From the NCBI RefSeq assembly GCF_932526225.1, contig NC_064046.1, positions 10,627,719-10,691,718 of the forward strand: a DNA stretch of 64,000 bases, written 5' to 3'. The notes under the pieces were generated by a model. That model saw only the letters and a program-made list of their open reading frames with translations, made no database searches and was not told the origin of the DNA. The DNA is from Nematostella vectensis. Taxonomy: Eukaryota; Cnidaria; Anthozoa; Actiniaria; Edwardsiidae. Positions 34,402 to 46,300 of this stretch are shown piece by piece (positions within the stretch are counted from its first letter, which is position 1; every line of letters begins with the position of its first letter). The translations under genes were made by a program, and so were the position numbers.

Positions 34402-36395
34402 GTAAGGTCACGCAAAAAGATTAAGTACTTACCCGCTCATAAGAACCTAGGTTTTCCCAGGTTAGCCTAAACAGGTTCTTATTTAGTGGGTACTATTTTT
34501 AATTTTAGGCTATTTATGGCTAGATTAAACGGCCTGCCAGAGCTGCACCGTTCTGGTTTGGTAGAGGTTCGATCATAGAGCGGCTCTACAACTTCTTGTT
34601 TGTTAACTCCCATGGGTATGGAGTGTAACAATATAGTCATTAGGCACAAAAAATATACTGCTTCGTCTCATGGCGCTACAATGGAGGACAGAACACGAAG
34701 ACTAGAAATGACTAGAAAAGCCTTCTAGTCAGAGCGATATGGTCTAATAGGAATAAGAGAATGAATTGATTACATGCCGCAATATGTTGGATAAAGAAAA
34801 GGCGACGACTCCTGCTGCGTCTTCTGTTTTTGTTTTTTAATTACGGCATTTCGCATGAAATTCACTCGTATTTCGTGTCCCCGAAACAAAGGCTGCACAT
34901 CTGTACCCGACCCGTCGAATCCTCAGGTAATTTCCGGAACGCCGCCATTTTCACTATTGCCTGAAAAGTGCGAGACAAGGTGCTACATCCGGGCTTTCAG
35001 GCTACATACATGATCTCAGGGGAGTTATTGTCAATTGGGCGCATGCGCGAAAAACGGGGGGGGTCAATAATACTCTGCAAGGACTGATTTTACTCCGTAC
35101 AAACCGACTAAACGAGGTAAAGTACTTAAAGGGTCAGCGTCATGGTACTGCGCATGTCTGGATTCAGTGTTGATTGTTGGCTTTCTTCAAACAGTTGAAA
35201 GGCCCAGAATGGGCTTTGGCGCGAGCCCTTGCGAGCTTGCGAGCACCCCGTTCTATTTTTGCGAGACCGAGCATTTTAAATTTTTGAATAAATCGTGCAG
35301 CGATCACATAAGAAAATACAATGCGAGCACGGCGGAAAAAAATTGCGCGAGCATGCGAGCATTAGCCGAAAACTGCGAGCAGATAATATTTTTTAGTCTT
35401 TCTCATTTGCAGTTCAACCCTTAAATATTAACGAAACAATTTCCTACGCAGTTATAACAAATCCCATAGCGCGCCCCCTTTAATTCCCTATCGTCATTTT
35501 CTCGAGTTAAAGATACGACCACACCCAATTTGCTATCAGCTGTTCATATTTTCTTGTCTTCTCAAAACAACAAAATGTTAATGGCGACCACAGCTTTACT
35601 ATGACGGCTTTGCGCTTGCTATAAAACTTGCGCATCAATATCTGAGCTTAAATTTGCCATTACGATCATCTCGTTAGGTAAAATGTTTAAATTGATTATG
35701 AGCCGTAAGCAAACTAAGGAAGCGAGTCAGCTTTTAAACTTTCTGTCTACACCCCAAAAGCAAATATCTAAGGCTTCCCCACTCCCCACCCCCCTGAACA
35801 AAGTTTTGTAGCTTCACCCTTAATCTCTTTTGCTTCGACACTCGCAACATCACCAAAAGTATTCTATTTTCAAAGGCGCGTAAAACAAACCATTTCAACC
35901 TTGTGTTCATTTATTTTCCTGATTTCGCCACGCCTGAGGAAAACACAGTTTTTCCAAAGCTCTCTGTATTTGTTCTATTCATACCACTTGCATAATAATA
36001 GCTCCTATATGCTATAATTTCCCCATTATTTATTAATTAATCCTTTAATTATTTTGTTTATTAAATAATGTCATCTCCTCACAAATTTCTGCTTCTATTT
36101 CTTTTTGAAACACGTTCATTAATCTTTTTGTCAGCTTTATTATCTACTTATTTCTTTATTGACTCGGTGTCTAAACAGTGGAGATCTCCACTTTCTTTCT
36201 CGCGCGTTTCCTGTGTGCCCGATCTCCGCGACGCCTTGGGTCCTCGAGGATGACACGCGGTGGTATTGTCTTAGACATCAGGAGCGCAAGGTCTCACACC
36301 AGGCTTTAATAAGTAATTTTCACTTTTATCCATAAGACAGGAGCTATTGTCTGCACACGAAGCAAAAGCTAGCACTTTAAGTCCGCGTCTCTATA
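34402..36395. other. Intergenic or intronic stretch between exon-1 copies
   Basis: The first 115 bp repeat the sequence after the 42,500 copy. The rest shows no convincing exon. Bases 35,200-35,420 are GCGAGC-rich, with a short open frame that I consider chance. Confidence 0.5.
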
Positions 36396-37191
36396 ATGTC
36401 GGACACAAGCTTAAAAGTTTTCTTGGGAAATACCAGCTTACACGGCGTTTGATACCTTACAGAAAATAGCTTTTTCCCTAGAACAGTCTGGCTGCTTGTT
36501 GTTTTAGCAGCTTTTGGTGGATTCGGTTTCCAGTTTGACAAATCGATCACCTCTTCATATAAATGGCCTATGACTAGCGTGATAACGACAGAAGGGGAGG
36601 AAAGGGAGCTGAATTTCCCAGCAGTTACAATATGTAACCTGAACGCTCTAAGTAAGTCAAAGTATGTGCAAGCAAACAATCATATGTCGAAGGATTTAGC
36701 TGAGAAAGATGTAGAACAAATAATATTTCTCATGTCTGCCCCGCTTAACGCAAGTGAAAGAATAAAAAAACTCCGAGAATATTTAAAAAAATCAGAAACT
36801 TATTATATGAGAGGGCCATTCTTGAATATTTCTTTTCATCTGTATGCGCATTATATAGATGGAATGCTTTCACTCAAATGGCTAACCCTTGCCAATTCCA
36901 TGGCGAACAATGCGGCAAGAATGACTTCTCTGCATTTCTAAACCTACGGTTTGGGCTTTGCCATACGTTCGACTCGGGCTAAAAAGGCGGGAAAGTGGAT
37001 AGTTCGGGATCAAACAAGGGGTTGCGATTGAGGCTGAAAGACGAAGAGGAAAATCATGTCAGTAACTTCTATGGACCTTCAGCAGGCTTCAAAGTTCTAG
37101 TTCAGGATCCCAAAAAACTTCCGAATATGGAAGGAACCGGATTCGCACTATTACCAGGGACGCACACCTTTTGCTCTGCAAAGATAAAAAA
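36396..37191 (+). pseudogene. DEG/ENaC channel exon 1, degraded copy
   Basis: It starts MSDTSLKVFLGNTSLHGV and aligns along the intact exon 1, but has an in-frame TGA at codon 19 (36450-36452), a one-base loss near 36,880 and a TAA near 36,980. It then resumes with GLRLRLKDEEENHVSNFY up to a GTAAGT donor at 37,192. It is much more diverged than the other two copies, so it is an older duplicate. Confidence 0.85.
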
Positions 37192-37309
37192 GTAAGTTGA
37201 CGCGAATGTCTATGAATTAAAAAAAAACCTCTCTTGGCTGATTCCGCTTGAAACCTACTCTCTTCTAGTTCAGTTTTGCTTTGATTTTCCGGTTACTTGT
37301 TGAAGGTCT

Positions 37310-38410
37310 GTAATTACGTAACACATATTTAGTTCCTGCTTGATTACGGAACAACACGTAGTCAGTTCCTACTTGATTACGTAACAACACGTAGTCAGTT
37401 CCTACCTGATTACGTAACAACACGTAGTCGTTCCTACTTGTTTACGTAACATCAAGAGTCAGTTTCTACTTTATTACGTAACATCACGTAGTCGGTTTCT
37501 ACTTGATTACGTAACAACACGTAGTCAGTTCCTACCTGATTACGTAACAACACATAGTCGTTCCTACTTGATTACGTAACATCACGTAGTCAGTTTCTAC
37601 TTGATTACGTAACAACACGTAGTCAGTTCCTACTTGATTACGTAGCAACACGTAGTCAGTTCCTACTTGATTACGTAACATCACCTAGTCAGTTTCTACT
37701 TGATTACGTAGCAACACGTAGTCAGTTCCTACTTGATTACGTAACATCACGTAGTCAGTTCCAACTTCATATCGCAACAACACCTAGTCGTTCCTACTTG
37801 AATACGTAACAACACGTAGTCGTTCCTCCTTGATTACGTAACAACACGTAGTCAGTTCCTACTTGATTACGTGACAATACATAGCCAGTTCCTACTTGAT
37901 TACGTAACAACACGTAGTCAGTTCCTACCTGATTACGTAACAACACATAGTCGTTTCTACTTGACTACGTAACATCACGTAGTCAGTTACAACTTCATAT
38001 CGCAACAACTCCTAGTCGTTCCTACTTGAATACGTAACAACACGTAGTCGTTCCTCCTTGATTATGTAACAACACGTAGTTAGTTCCTACTTGAGAACGT
38101 AACAACACGTTTTCAGTTCCTACTTGATTACACAACAACATGTAGTCAGTTCCTACTTGATTACGTAACAACACGTAGTCAGTTCCTCCTTGATTACCTA
38201 ACATAACCTAGTTAGTTCCTACTTGATTACGTAACAACACATAGTCGTTTCTACTTGAATACGTAACAACACGTAGTCAGTTCCTACTTGATTACGTAAC
38301 AACACGTAGTCGTTTCTACTTCATATACGTATAACAACACATGGTCGTTCCTACTTCATATAGTAACAACACGTAGTCAGTTACTAGTTGGTTACGTAAC
38401 AATACGTAGT
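37310..38410. repeat. 33-bp tandem repeat, about 33 copies
   Basis: The unit is approximately CAGTTCCTACTTGATTACGT followed by AACAACACGTAGT. Copies differ by point changes and small deletions. No unique spacers. Confidence 0.95.
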
Positions 38411-40317
38411 TAACCTAATTCTAAAATTCTATATAGAAAAATGGAATTCGCTGTCATTTGTTATTTTTAAATTATCCATGCTCGCCATTACGAACTGTGT
38501 AGGAACTGACTAGGAACCAAGAAGTTCTAGAAACCAGGATCATCGCGGTAAGAGCTCGAGAAGAAATAAAGTTGTATTTTCATGAGTTTTTTAGATACCT
38601 CATCAAGCCTAGAAATTCTAACAACATGCTTAGAACATATAGTGCGTGTCTTTATTTCGTATTTTATCAGAAGCTTATTTAAAAAATAGGTACCCATAAG
38701 GTACATGTGTGGGCAACAGTACAAGAGAGAATACTTTCTAGAAATTGGCGCAAGTACAGTGTTGAATGGAGCTTAGCCAATCAGAATGCAGCATTGATAG
38801 CAATCTCGTTCCCAGAGCCCGCGTATCTAATATTATGAGCCCCTGTCATTGGTAGTAAACAATTCGTGAAGCTGGAAAAGTGCCATCCCTACCATAAGTC
38901 GAAAAATCAAGCAAGTGCAAGGCATTTTATTTAGTATAATCAGGGCTATAGCCTTTTAAGACTATAGCTATACTTTTAAAAAAGTATAAGAAATGACAAG
39001 AAGGGGCGTGGCTGTGCCCCCAAATTGTCTTATCGACCCCTTGCCACCCCAATATTTCAAGGCGGCAACATCAAGCTTGACACTAAGGCCTGGGGCAAAT
39101 ACCGAATCTTAGCCGCTTCATTACAAAGTTAAATAAAGCGCCATCTTTTGAAACCAGCGTTCGCCCTAGGCCTAAGCAAGTATTAAACGAATAATTAAAA
39201 TGCAGAAATAAATAAAGAAAAAATAAACAGGTACTCATAGGGTACATGTGTGTACGGTGCCACAACAGAAATCCAATACTTGTTCAATCAATGAAATTAT
39301 ATCCTGGTTTCATGACATTGTTTCTAAAGGCCCATTATATGAATGCAGCTGCTGTGAACAACTTTGGTACAAACACCGTCTCATAGCTTCCCCATAATAG
39401 GGGCTCATTTATCCTCATACGAGGCTCATTCAGTCCCAAATAGGGAAGATCTGTGATTGGCAGCAGAATTCGGCTTCGGGTACGGCTCGTCCAACAAGTT
39501 TGCATTTGGCAGCAAATATCGGTCTGAAAGACGAAGAAAACTCCCAAAACCTCTAGGCTTAATAGCCAAATGCACACTTAGAAAGCTATGGTAAGGCATT
39601 CGAGCATAATTAATCAGGTTCATAGCGAAATATTTACCTGTTTGAGCAAGAAAGCCAGATTGATTCGTATAGAAAGCCGCCATCTTGAATCATCCACAGA
39701 ATGTGACATCGCACCATAAACTAATGGATATAAAACCGGAGACAGGCTTCGCTGACCATATTTGGACTTGGCTTTGCTGCCCATATTTGGAGTTCTATTG
39801 TTACGCACTCACATCGCACTTACTCATTTGCATTTTACACGATAGCAATATCTGGGACTACCACAGGTAGCCCACACAAAAAACATTAAGCCTAGAAATT
39901 CTAAAAACATGCTAAGAACATTTCGAGGCTCAGATTGATCAGAGGCAGCAAAATATTGTTTTGTTAGTATGACGCGTTCTAAAATGCAGAATCAAATCGG
40001 GTTCATAACAAATACAATTGTTATGGACAATTCTCTTCCAATACACTCTTTTTTTTTTTATAAGAACCTTTTTTATAAGGACGACCAGCCTGGGATTTCA
40101 CGAAATTTTAAGAACATGCTAAAAGCATGCCGGGGCTCAGCGCGCAGAAAGTACTGCTTTGTTAGTTTGATGCGTTCTAAAATGCAGAATAAAATTGTGC
40201 TATACAACCTTATTATTTCTATTGATCAATAGTGTAAATCTCTTCCTAAAAGTTTATTGGATATTATATTTTTATATACATTAAAAATTAAAGAACATCG
40301 AAAAGAACATAATCAGC
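38411..40317. other. Stretch with diverged local repeats, no gene seen
   Basis: An AAGCCTAGAAATTCTA and GAACATGCT motif block occurs near 38,605, 39,885 and 40,105, and GGTACCCATAAGGTACATGTG-like text near 38,690 and 39,230. A GGGGCGTGGCTGTGCCCCC remnant of the G-rich MITE family is near 39,000. No coding exons recognised. Confidence 0.5.
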
Positions 40318-40568
40318 CTTAAAGCTGCATTGTCACCAGTTTACTTCCGGTCGATTACGTAAGAATCTTCGATGATTTTTAACGGAAAACACGGAAAATA
40401 TTTCAAAATATAGAAAGCAGTGTGTCTATTGGGAGTTTCTTTGAGGATGTGACTGCTAATTTAGAGCGGATGGCCTGTTTAATATTTCGGATTCGAATAG
40501 ATTCTTTTGTCTTTTAACGGTTTCCGTCGGACCTCCGGAAGTAAACTGGTGACAATGCGGCTTTAAAA
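40317..40568. mobile_element. TTAA-flanked MITE, about 250 bp
   Basis: Ends AAGCTGCATTGTCACCAGTT and the reverse-complement AACTGGTGACAATGCGGCTT, with TTAA on each side. Perfect over about 29 of 32 bases. Confidence 0.85.
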
Positions 40569-41539
40569 TGCTCCAAAAATAAGAACGTCTCAGCCTCAAC
40601 TGAGAATTAGACGTCCGTAAATAGAAAAACAGTGTACTTCATTAGGTATTATATATTTACATATTGAAGAACATCCTTAAGAATATTTTAAATGCTCTAA
40701 AATTAAGAACGGCCAAGACCCAATTGAAATAACATGTTCTTATAAAATAAGTCTTATCTCTGACAGTTTTCGTTATTTTCGTTACGACTTATATATAGTT
40801 TCACGATTTTTTTTCAATCGTGGTAAACAGAGTTTGCATTTTCTAAATGATATAATATTCAAACATTGTTTTTCTCAGCGGGGAGGGAAATATGGCACGG
40901 ATTATCTCGTCTAAAAAATCAAAAACAAACAAATAAGAATGACACCCCAGGTGATATTGGCAAATCTTTCAAGCGCGGCTCCCAGTAGGCGCGCAAACAT
41001 CGCGAGCATGCGGGACTGCTAGAGCGTGTTTCATCTCGATTTGACAAAAGAAACCCACATAAGCCTCTAAAACCCTGCGGATAGTTATATTTTTATGTTA
41101 TTTCTACTCAAGTCCGCTATGGGTTTCGACCTAGGGCGACATTGATGCCTACCGTATAATCATAATATAAAGCTTTATCACAATGAAATGCTATTGTTTA
41201 TGGCTTCACTCCCTAACCCAACCGTAAACATACACGGCTTATTTTTGGCATTTGTTACGCAACAACGGAAGACAGGGGAAAGGACTTTTGGGACATCGAT
41301 CTAAATGGCGTGCTACGGAACAAAGAACCTAAAAAAACATGGGGGCCCCCCTTTTAGCGGCCAAAATGTATAAGACATTATCTAAAATACAGGAGAAGAT
41401 GCCATGTAAAATCCTGGCTACGTCGCTGAAAAACTCAAAGTAATGACAACTGTGTCAAAAACTTACCAACAAGTTCAATGTGACTTTATATAAAAACTCT
41501 ACTTTACATTCAAAGGCGGAGAATGTATTCAGTATCCAT
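40569..41539. other. Stretch without recognised feature
   Basis: A+T-rich; no exon, RNA gene or clear repeat seen. Confidence 0.5.
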
Positions 41540-41665
41540 CAGGCGCGTACCCAGGATTGGCTGGTGGGGGGTCATAGGTATCATATGGAAAAAGCATAGT
41601 ATTTGAAGATTCCTTTATAAGAAATGACCCACTTTTTTGCCTCCCTGTGTACGCCCCCGGTACCT
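41540..41665. mobile_element. hAT-like MITE, short
   Basis: Starts CAGGCGCGTACCCAGGATTG and ends CTGTGTACGCCCCCGG; the inner GTATCATATGGAAAAAGCAT matches the copy near 11.9 kb. Confidence 0.65.
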
Positions 41666-42499
41666 GCCTTTGACTGCATAATGAATGGAGCATTACAATA
41701 TTAGTAATTCTCTCATTCATGTAAGCTACGTAGCAGCACAATCAACCTTATATAAAGCACTCCGGATAAAACCTCTAAAGTTTAGAGCAATTCAGTCTGT
41801 GCAGAATAACCAGGAACTCGCATACCTTTCCTTTTTATATGTTCTTTTTTTTGGGAAGGGGTGGTCGGTTGTCGAACTTGCAGACACGAGGGTATTAGCG
41901 GTATAAAAAAGGCTAAAAATATAAATTAAAGATCTAAAAATATACAAATCAAATGAAACAATGAACGTCATATTTACAGTTTGTGAACCTTATTCTTCAC
42001 AAGTTGATGAAACAGCTTTTTTGTTTTGCTTACCTACAATGTACAATCAGCATAACAAAAGAAGGCAACTTCGTGAACCTCGAAAACCCTGCTGATATTT
42101 TGTTCCAAGTGATTTCTACTTATGTACATACGCTTTTTAGGTTTTCGCAAACCGTGAGTCACTTTTTACTCTAAATTCCCTTATGCTTGACTTATTCACT
42201 TTATTTCACGGGTTTATGGAAACTACTCCTAATTCGGTTGAGATTAAAGCTAAAGTAATAACCTAACCATGTTCGTGTAAATAAACTGAGCTCAATGCTT
42301 TAATGAATCCCACCCAATTAATCGCGCTGTGCTTAAAAAGTAATTTAGAAAATTGCATACCAAACTCACAAAAGATAACTTTTCAAAGATATAATAATGT
42401 TTTAACAGTTGGAGAGATTCCTTGGAAGAGATTACCTTACAGGCGTTTGTTACGTTACAAATAAAGTCAAAGCGCTTTTCTTAAGTCCGCGACTCTACA

Positions 42500-43315
42500 A
42501 TGTCGGACATAAGCTGGAAGGATTTCTTTGGAAATACCAGTTTACACGGCGTTCGCTACCTTACAGAAAACAGCTTTATTCGTAGAGTTATCTGGCTGCT
42601 TGTTGTTTTAGCAGCTTTTTGTGGATTTGGTTACCAGCTTTACAAATCGATCACTTTTTACTATGAATGGCCCACTGTAACGGCAATGACGACAGAATGG
42701 GACGAAGAGCTGGATTTCCCAGCAGTAACAATATGTAACCTAAACATTCTAAGCAAAGAAAACTTTGTCAAAGGACAAAAACGTTATGGAAGCGATGCAA
42801 AAACAGAACAGCTAGAAAAAGAAGTTGAAACATTTACTTTTTTTATGTCCGCTCCTCTAAACGAAAATACAAAGTCAAAGTTGATTAACGATTTTTTCGA
42901 AAACGACCCATTTTATGGGGAGAGAGGAAATTTTGTGAATAAATCGTTAAATGATTTCTCGCACTCTATTGATGGGATTCTATCCATGAAATGGCTTAAA
43001 CCTTGTCAATTTAGCGGCGAGGATTGCGACAAGAAAAACTTTTCTTCATTTGTGGATCTTAACTTTGGTCTTTGTCATACGTTCAACTCTGGTAAAAAAG
43101 AAGGAAACGCGTTGAAGGTGGAAAGCCTTGGACCAAACAATGGGTTAAGACTGAGACTGAATGTTCAACAAGAAGATCATGTTAGTAATTTCTACTGGCT
43201 TCCGGCTGGTTTCAAAGTTCTCGTTCATGACCGTAAAGAATATCCAATTATGGAACAAACCGGGTTTGCTCTGCAACCAGGAACGCATACCTTCTGTTCG
43301 ACGAAATTGAAAAAA
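42500..43315 (+). CDS. DEG/ENaC exon 1, proximal intact copy
   Basis: 272 codons starting MSDISWKDFF. It and its 5' flank (from about 41,861) repeat the region from about 32,969. Donor GTAAGG at 43,316. Confidence 0.92.
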
Positions 43316-46300
43316 GTAAGGTCACGCAAAAAGATAAAGTACTTACCCGCTTATAAGAACCTAGGTTTTCCCAGGTTAGCCCAAACAGGTTCTTATTTAG
43401 TGGGTACTATTTTCAATTTTATGCTACGAGGTTCTTAATTTTAAAGAAAGGTTAATATACTAATGGCTGGTAGAAGTGCGGTATCTGGATTTATGAAATG
43501 TCAATACAGACCTGGCCTTCGTACAAAATTTGGTCAAGACCCCTTAAAATATATCTAAACTCTTAATATATTTTATAGAATATTTTTTTATAGAATGCAT
43601 GTTTTAAGGAGTTTCGATAAAGTTTGCCGAATCCCCAACCATCATGTCAATCACAACTCGTATCTTCTGCTACAGGGATCGGATCATCAAACTATTTGGC
43701 CATGCCATGTACCTAGGGGTGAACTTTATAAAAGTGTAACATGTGTATACATCGCTGTTTCTATGGCTGTTCGCTACAGGGAAATTTTTAACAAATAAGC
43801 TATATAATATTGTTCATCAGTTTTATCTTTTCCTAATATTACATTATATCATATAATAGCCAAAATTATTTACTGGAACTTTGAATTTAAGCGTAACTAC
43901 ACCAAATGTAGCCTAGGAGCTTCATTTTGAAAATTATTAAAATTGTATTGACATAGGATAAGGAAAAAAGCGAAGAAAAACTCCTTACAGAATGGACGCT
44001 GGGTGCACCACAATATTTTCTTAATGTTTCTTCTGTACCGTGCATCCCCCCCCCCCCCTGACAGAATGGCGAGTTTTCCCAAAATAAAGTCTGGTTAACT
44101 ATTGTAAGCTAGTATTTTTGCATAGAGGTTCCTTATGTTATGTAAACCAACATATAAAAAAAGTGTTTTTTTCTAATGGATTAGTCTTCGAGATATGAGG
44201 CTTGAAGTGCGATTTTCAAATCTTGAAAGTATCAATCTCCTCGTTTTTAGGGAGAAGTCAGGATCTGATCAAAAATTAAGCCAAATCGCTAAAAAAGCCA
44301 AATTCTCGCTAATATCTAAATTTCATATCTTTGACATTTCTTTAAAATTTGGAATTAAGCTTTTGGTCAGAGGAACTCCTTGTATGCGGAATCTTGAGCT
44401 TATATATTAAGAATTGGATAAGTTCATGCCATTTTTTTCCTCTGTCCCCCCCTCCAAAAAAAATCCGAGGCCTGGTGCAGTCCCAGCTCTGGCTTGACTG
44501 CTTAGGCCGTCGAGCGCGACATGTCTTCTAGTATTTTATGATCATGAATAGATAAAAACGTGATGATAGATTCAAACTAAGAGTTTGTGTGAAGAGTGAC
44601 AATCTTAAAGTAAGCGCTCTTTGTTTACGATCTCATCAGAAAACAACCAATACGAGTGAGTACTATAGTTTTATCCAGTTGAGGCCTACTCCGGTTGCTA
44701 TAGTCGCCGATTCATTGGGCGACCTTCGGCAACTATAGGCGACTAGAAGCAAAACCTAAGGCAACAATTAGTAAGTTAGTAAGCTTTTATGGTTACTGCA
44801 CAATACATACACTACGATTCCATTATAACGAATACAATTCACCTTGATAACCAAGGTTACTTTACTTAGTGAATTAAAAATTAAATAACAATTATTCATA
44901 GGCGACTATAAGCGACATTAGTAAATTAGCCAAGATTTTCTTGTGCAACTATGGGGGACTTCAAGTGACTCTAGGCGACTTTAGAAAATTAGCCAAGATT
45001 TTCTTGTTTATATGGTTGACTTCAATAACTATAGGCGACTTTGAGCGACTATAGGACCCGGAGAGGCCTCAGTTACAAATTAGCACCATCTGATAACTAC
45101 TCTCTTAATCATCTTTCCGAAATCAATTCACCTATCAGAATTATGCATTACATCTTTTTTTATTTGTGCGCGCAAATCGCAGACAACTATCTACTTTCGT
45201 TAGCGTGCTAAAGAAAATTGCAGAAATAAGATCTTAGAAGGTGCAGAAAATTATACTACAATAAAAAAAATGCTAGAAGGGCTAATGGCTTTAATCATTA
45301 AAGCTTCCTTAAACATTTTTAAAATTCTTAAAGAGTTTATATTTTGTGTAGCCCGAGTATCAGGCAATTATAAATTGGCAATTAAAAGTCTATCGCTTCC
45401 CGGTATATACTTTATAGGGAAGGATAAAAGGGCCTGACACTCGGACTATATTTTGTGTTATTTAATTATTCGCTAGCATCTAGATTGATTACAGACTCTT
45501 GACATCAAGGCCTTGGCGAATCAAAGAACTCGGCGAAATGAATATCAAAACATCCAAAAGCTGGATGAAAAAACAATACCATTAGTAGATGAAAAAAGGA
45601 AAGCCGTGTGTGGTTGCCGAAACAAAACCTATTTCAAATAAGGTCGCACCTGGAGAATCCATATGACGTAGCCCGAAATGCTTCATGTGTGTCAAATAAA
45701 AAAGGAAAATAAAAGTAACTAATAACAAAGCCAGGATTAAAAAGTCTTAGCATTCTTATTCATGTACCTCTAAATGTTCATACAGCTGTCAAAGACTAGG
45801 ATTCAGCCATTATACGTTACCCATGAGCCACTGCGGGCAAGATATATCGGTTCTCCGGTGCAACCGACTGAAATAGGTGCAACCTTCGAATGATTACTAG
45901 TTGTAACATTTGCTATACCTTGATCAACAGTACAAAAACTTGCCTACACCCTATAATACCAAATGTGGGGAAAACATCACTGATTTCAACCGATACTTCA
46001 GCGTGAACTACTCCATGTCTACGTGCGGCAAACAGTGCCTCCATGATTACGGAATCAAGAAATGCGGTTGTCAGCCAATCTACCCAATCACAAGTGAGGT
46101 TTTGTTACTTTAAAATCTATTTCCTCGAGCGCGAAATACGATCCGTTTCAATAGCTAAAAAAATAAAATAAATAAATAAAATAAATAAAATAAAATAAAT
46201 AAATAAAATAAATAAAGTAAATAAAATAAAAAGGCCTAAAGGTACAGACTGACCTTTTTACCTTTTTGCTTTTCAGTGAAACTATATTGCCAAAAACGTA

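Noticed and set aside
34540-34600. Possible tRNA (GGTTCGATCA resembles a B box)
   Set aside because: No matching A box or cloverleaf could be formed around it.
35167-35424. 85-codon frame with many Cys and Glu
   Set aside because: It comes from GCGAGC-type short repeats; no splice signals or domain.
37310-38410. Possible CRISPR-like array
   Set aside because: Units are contiguous with no unique spacers, and the DNA is clearly from an animal.
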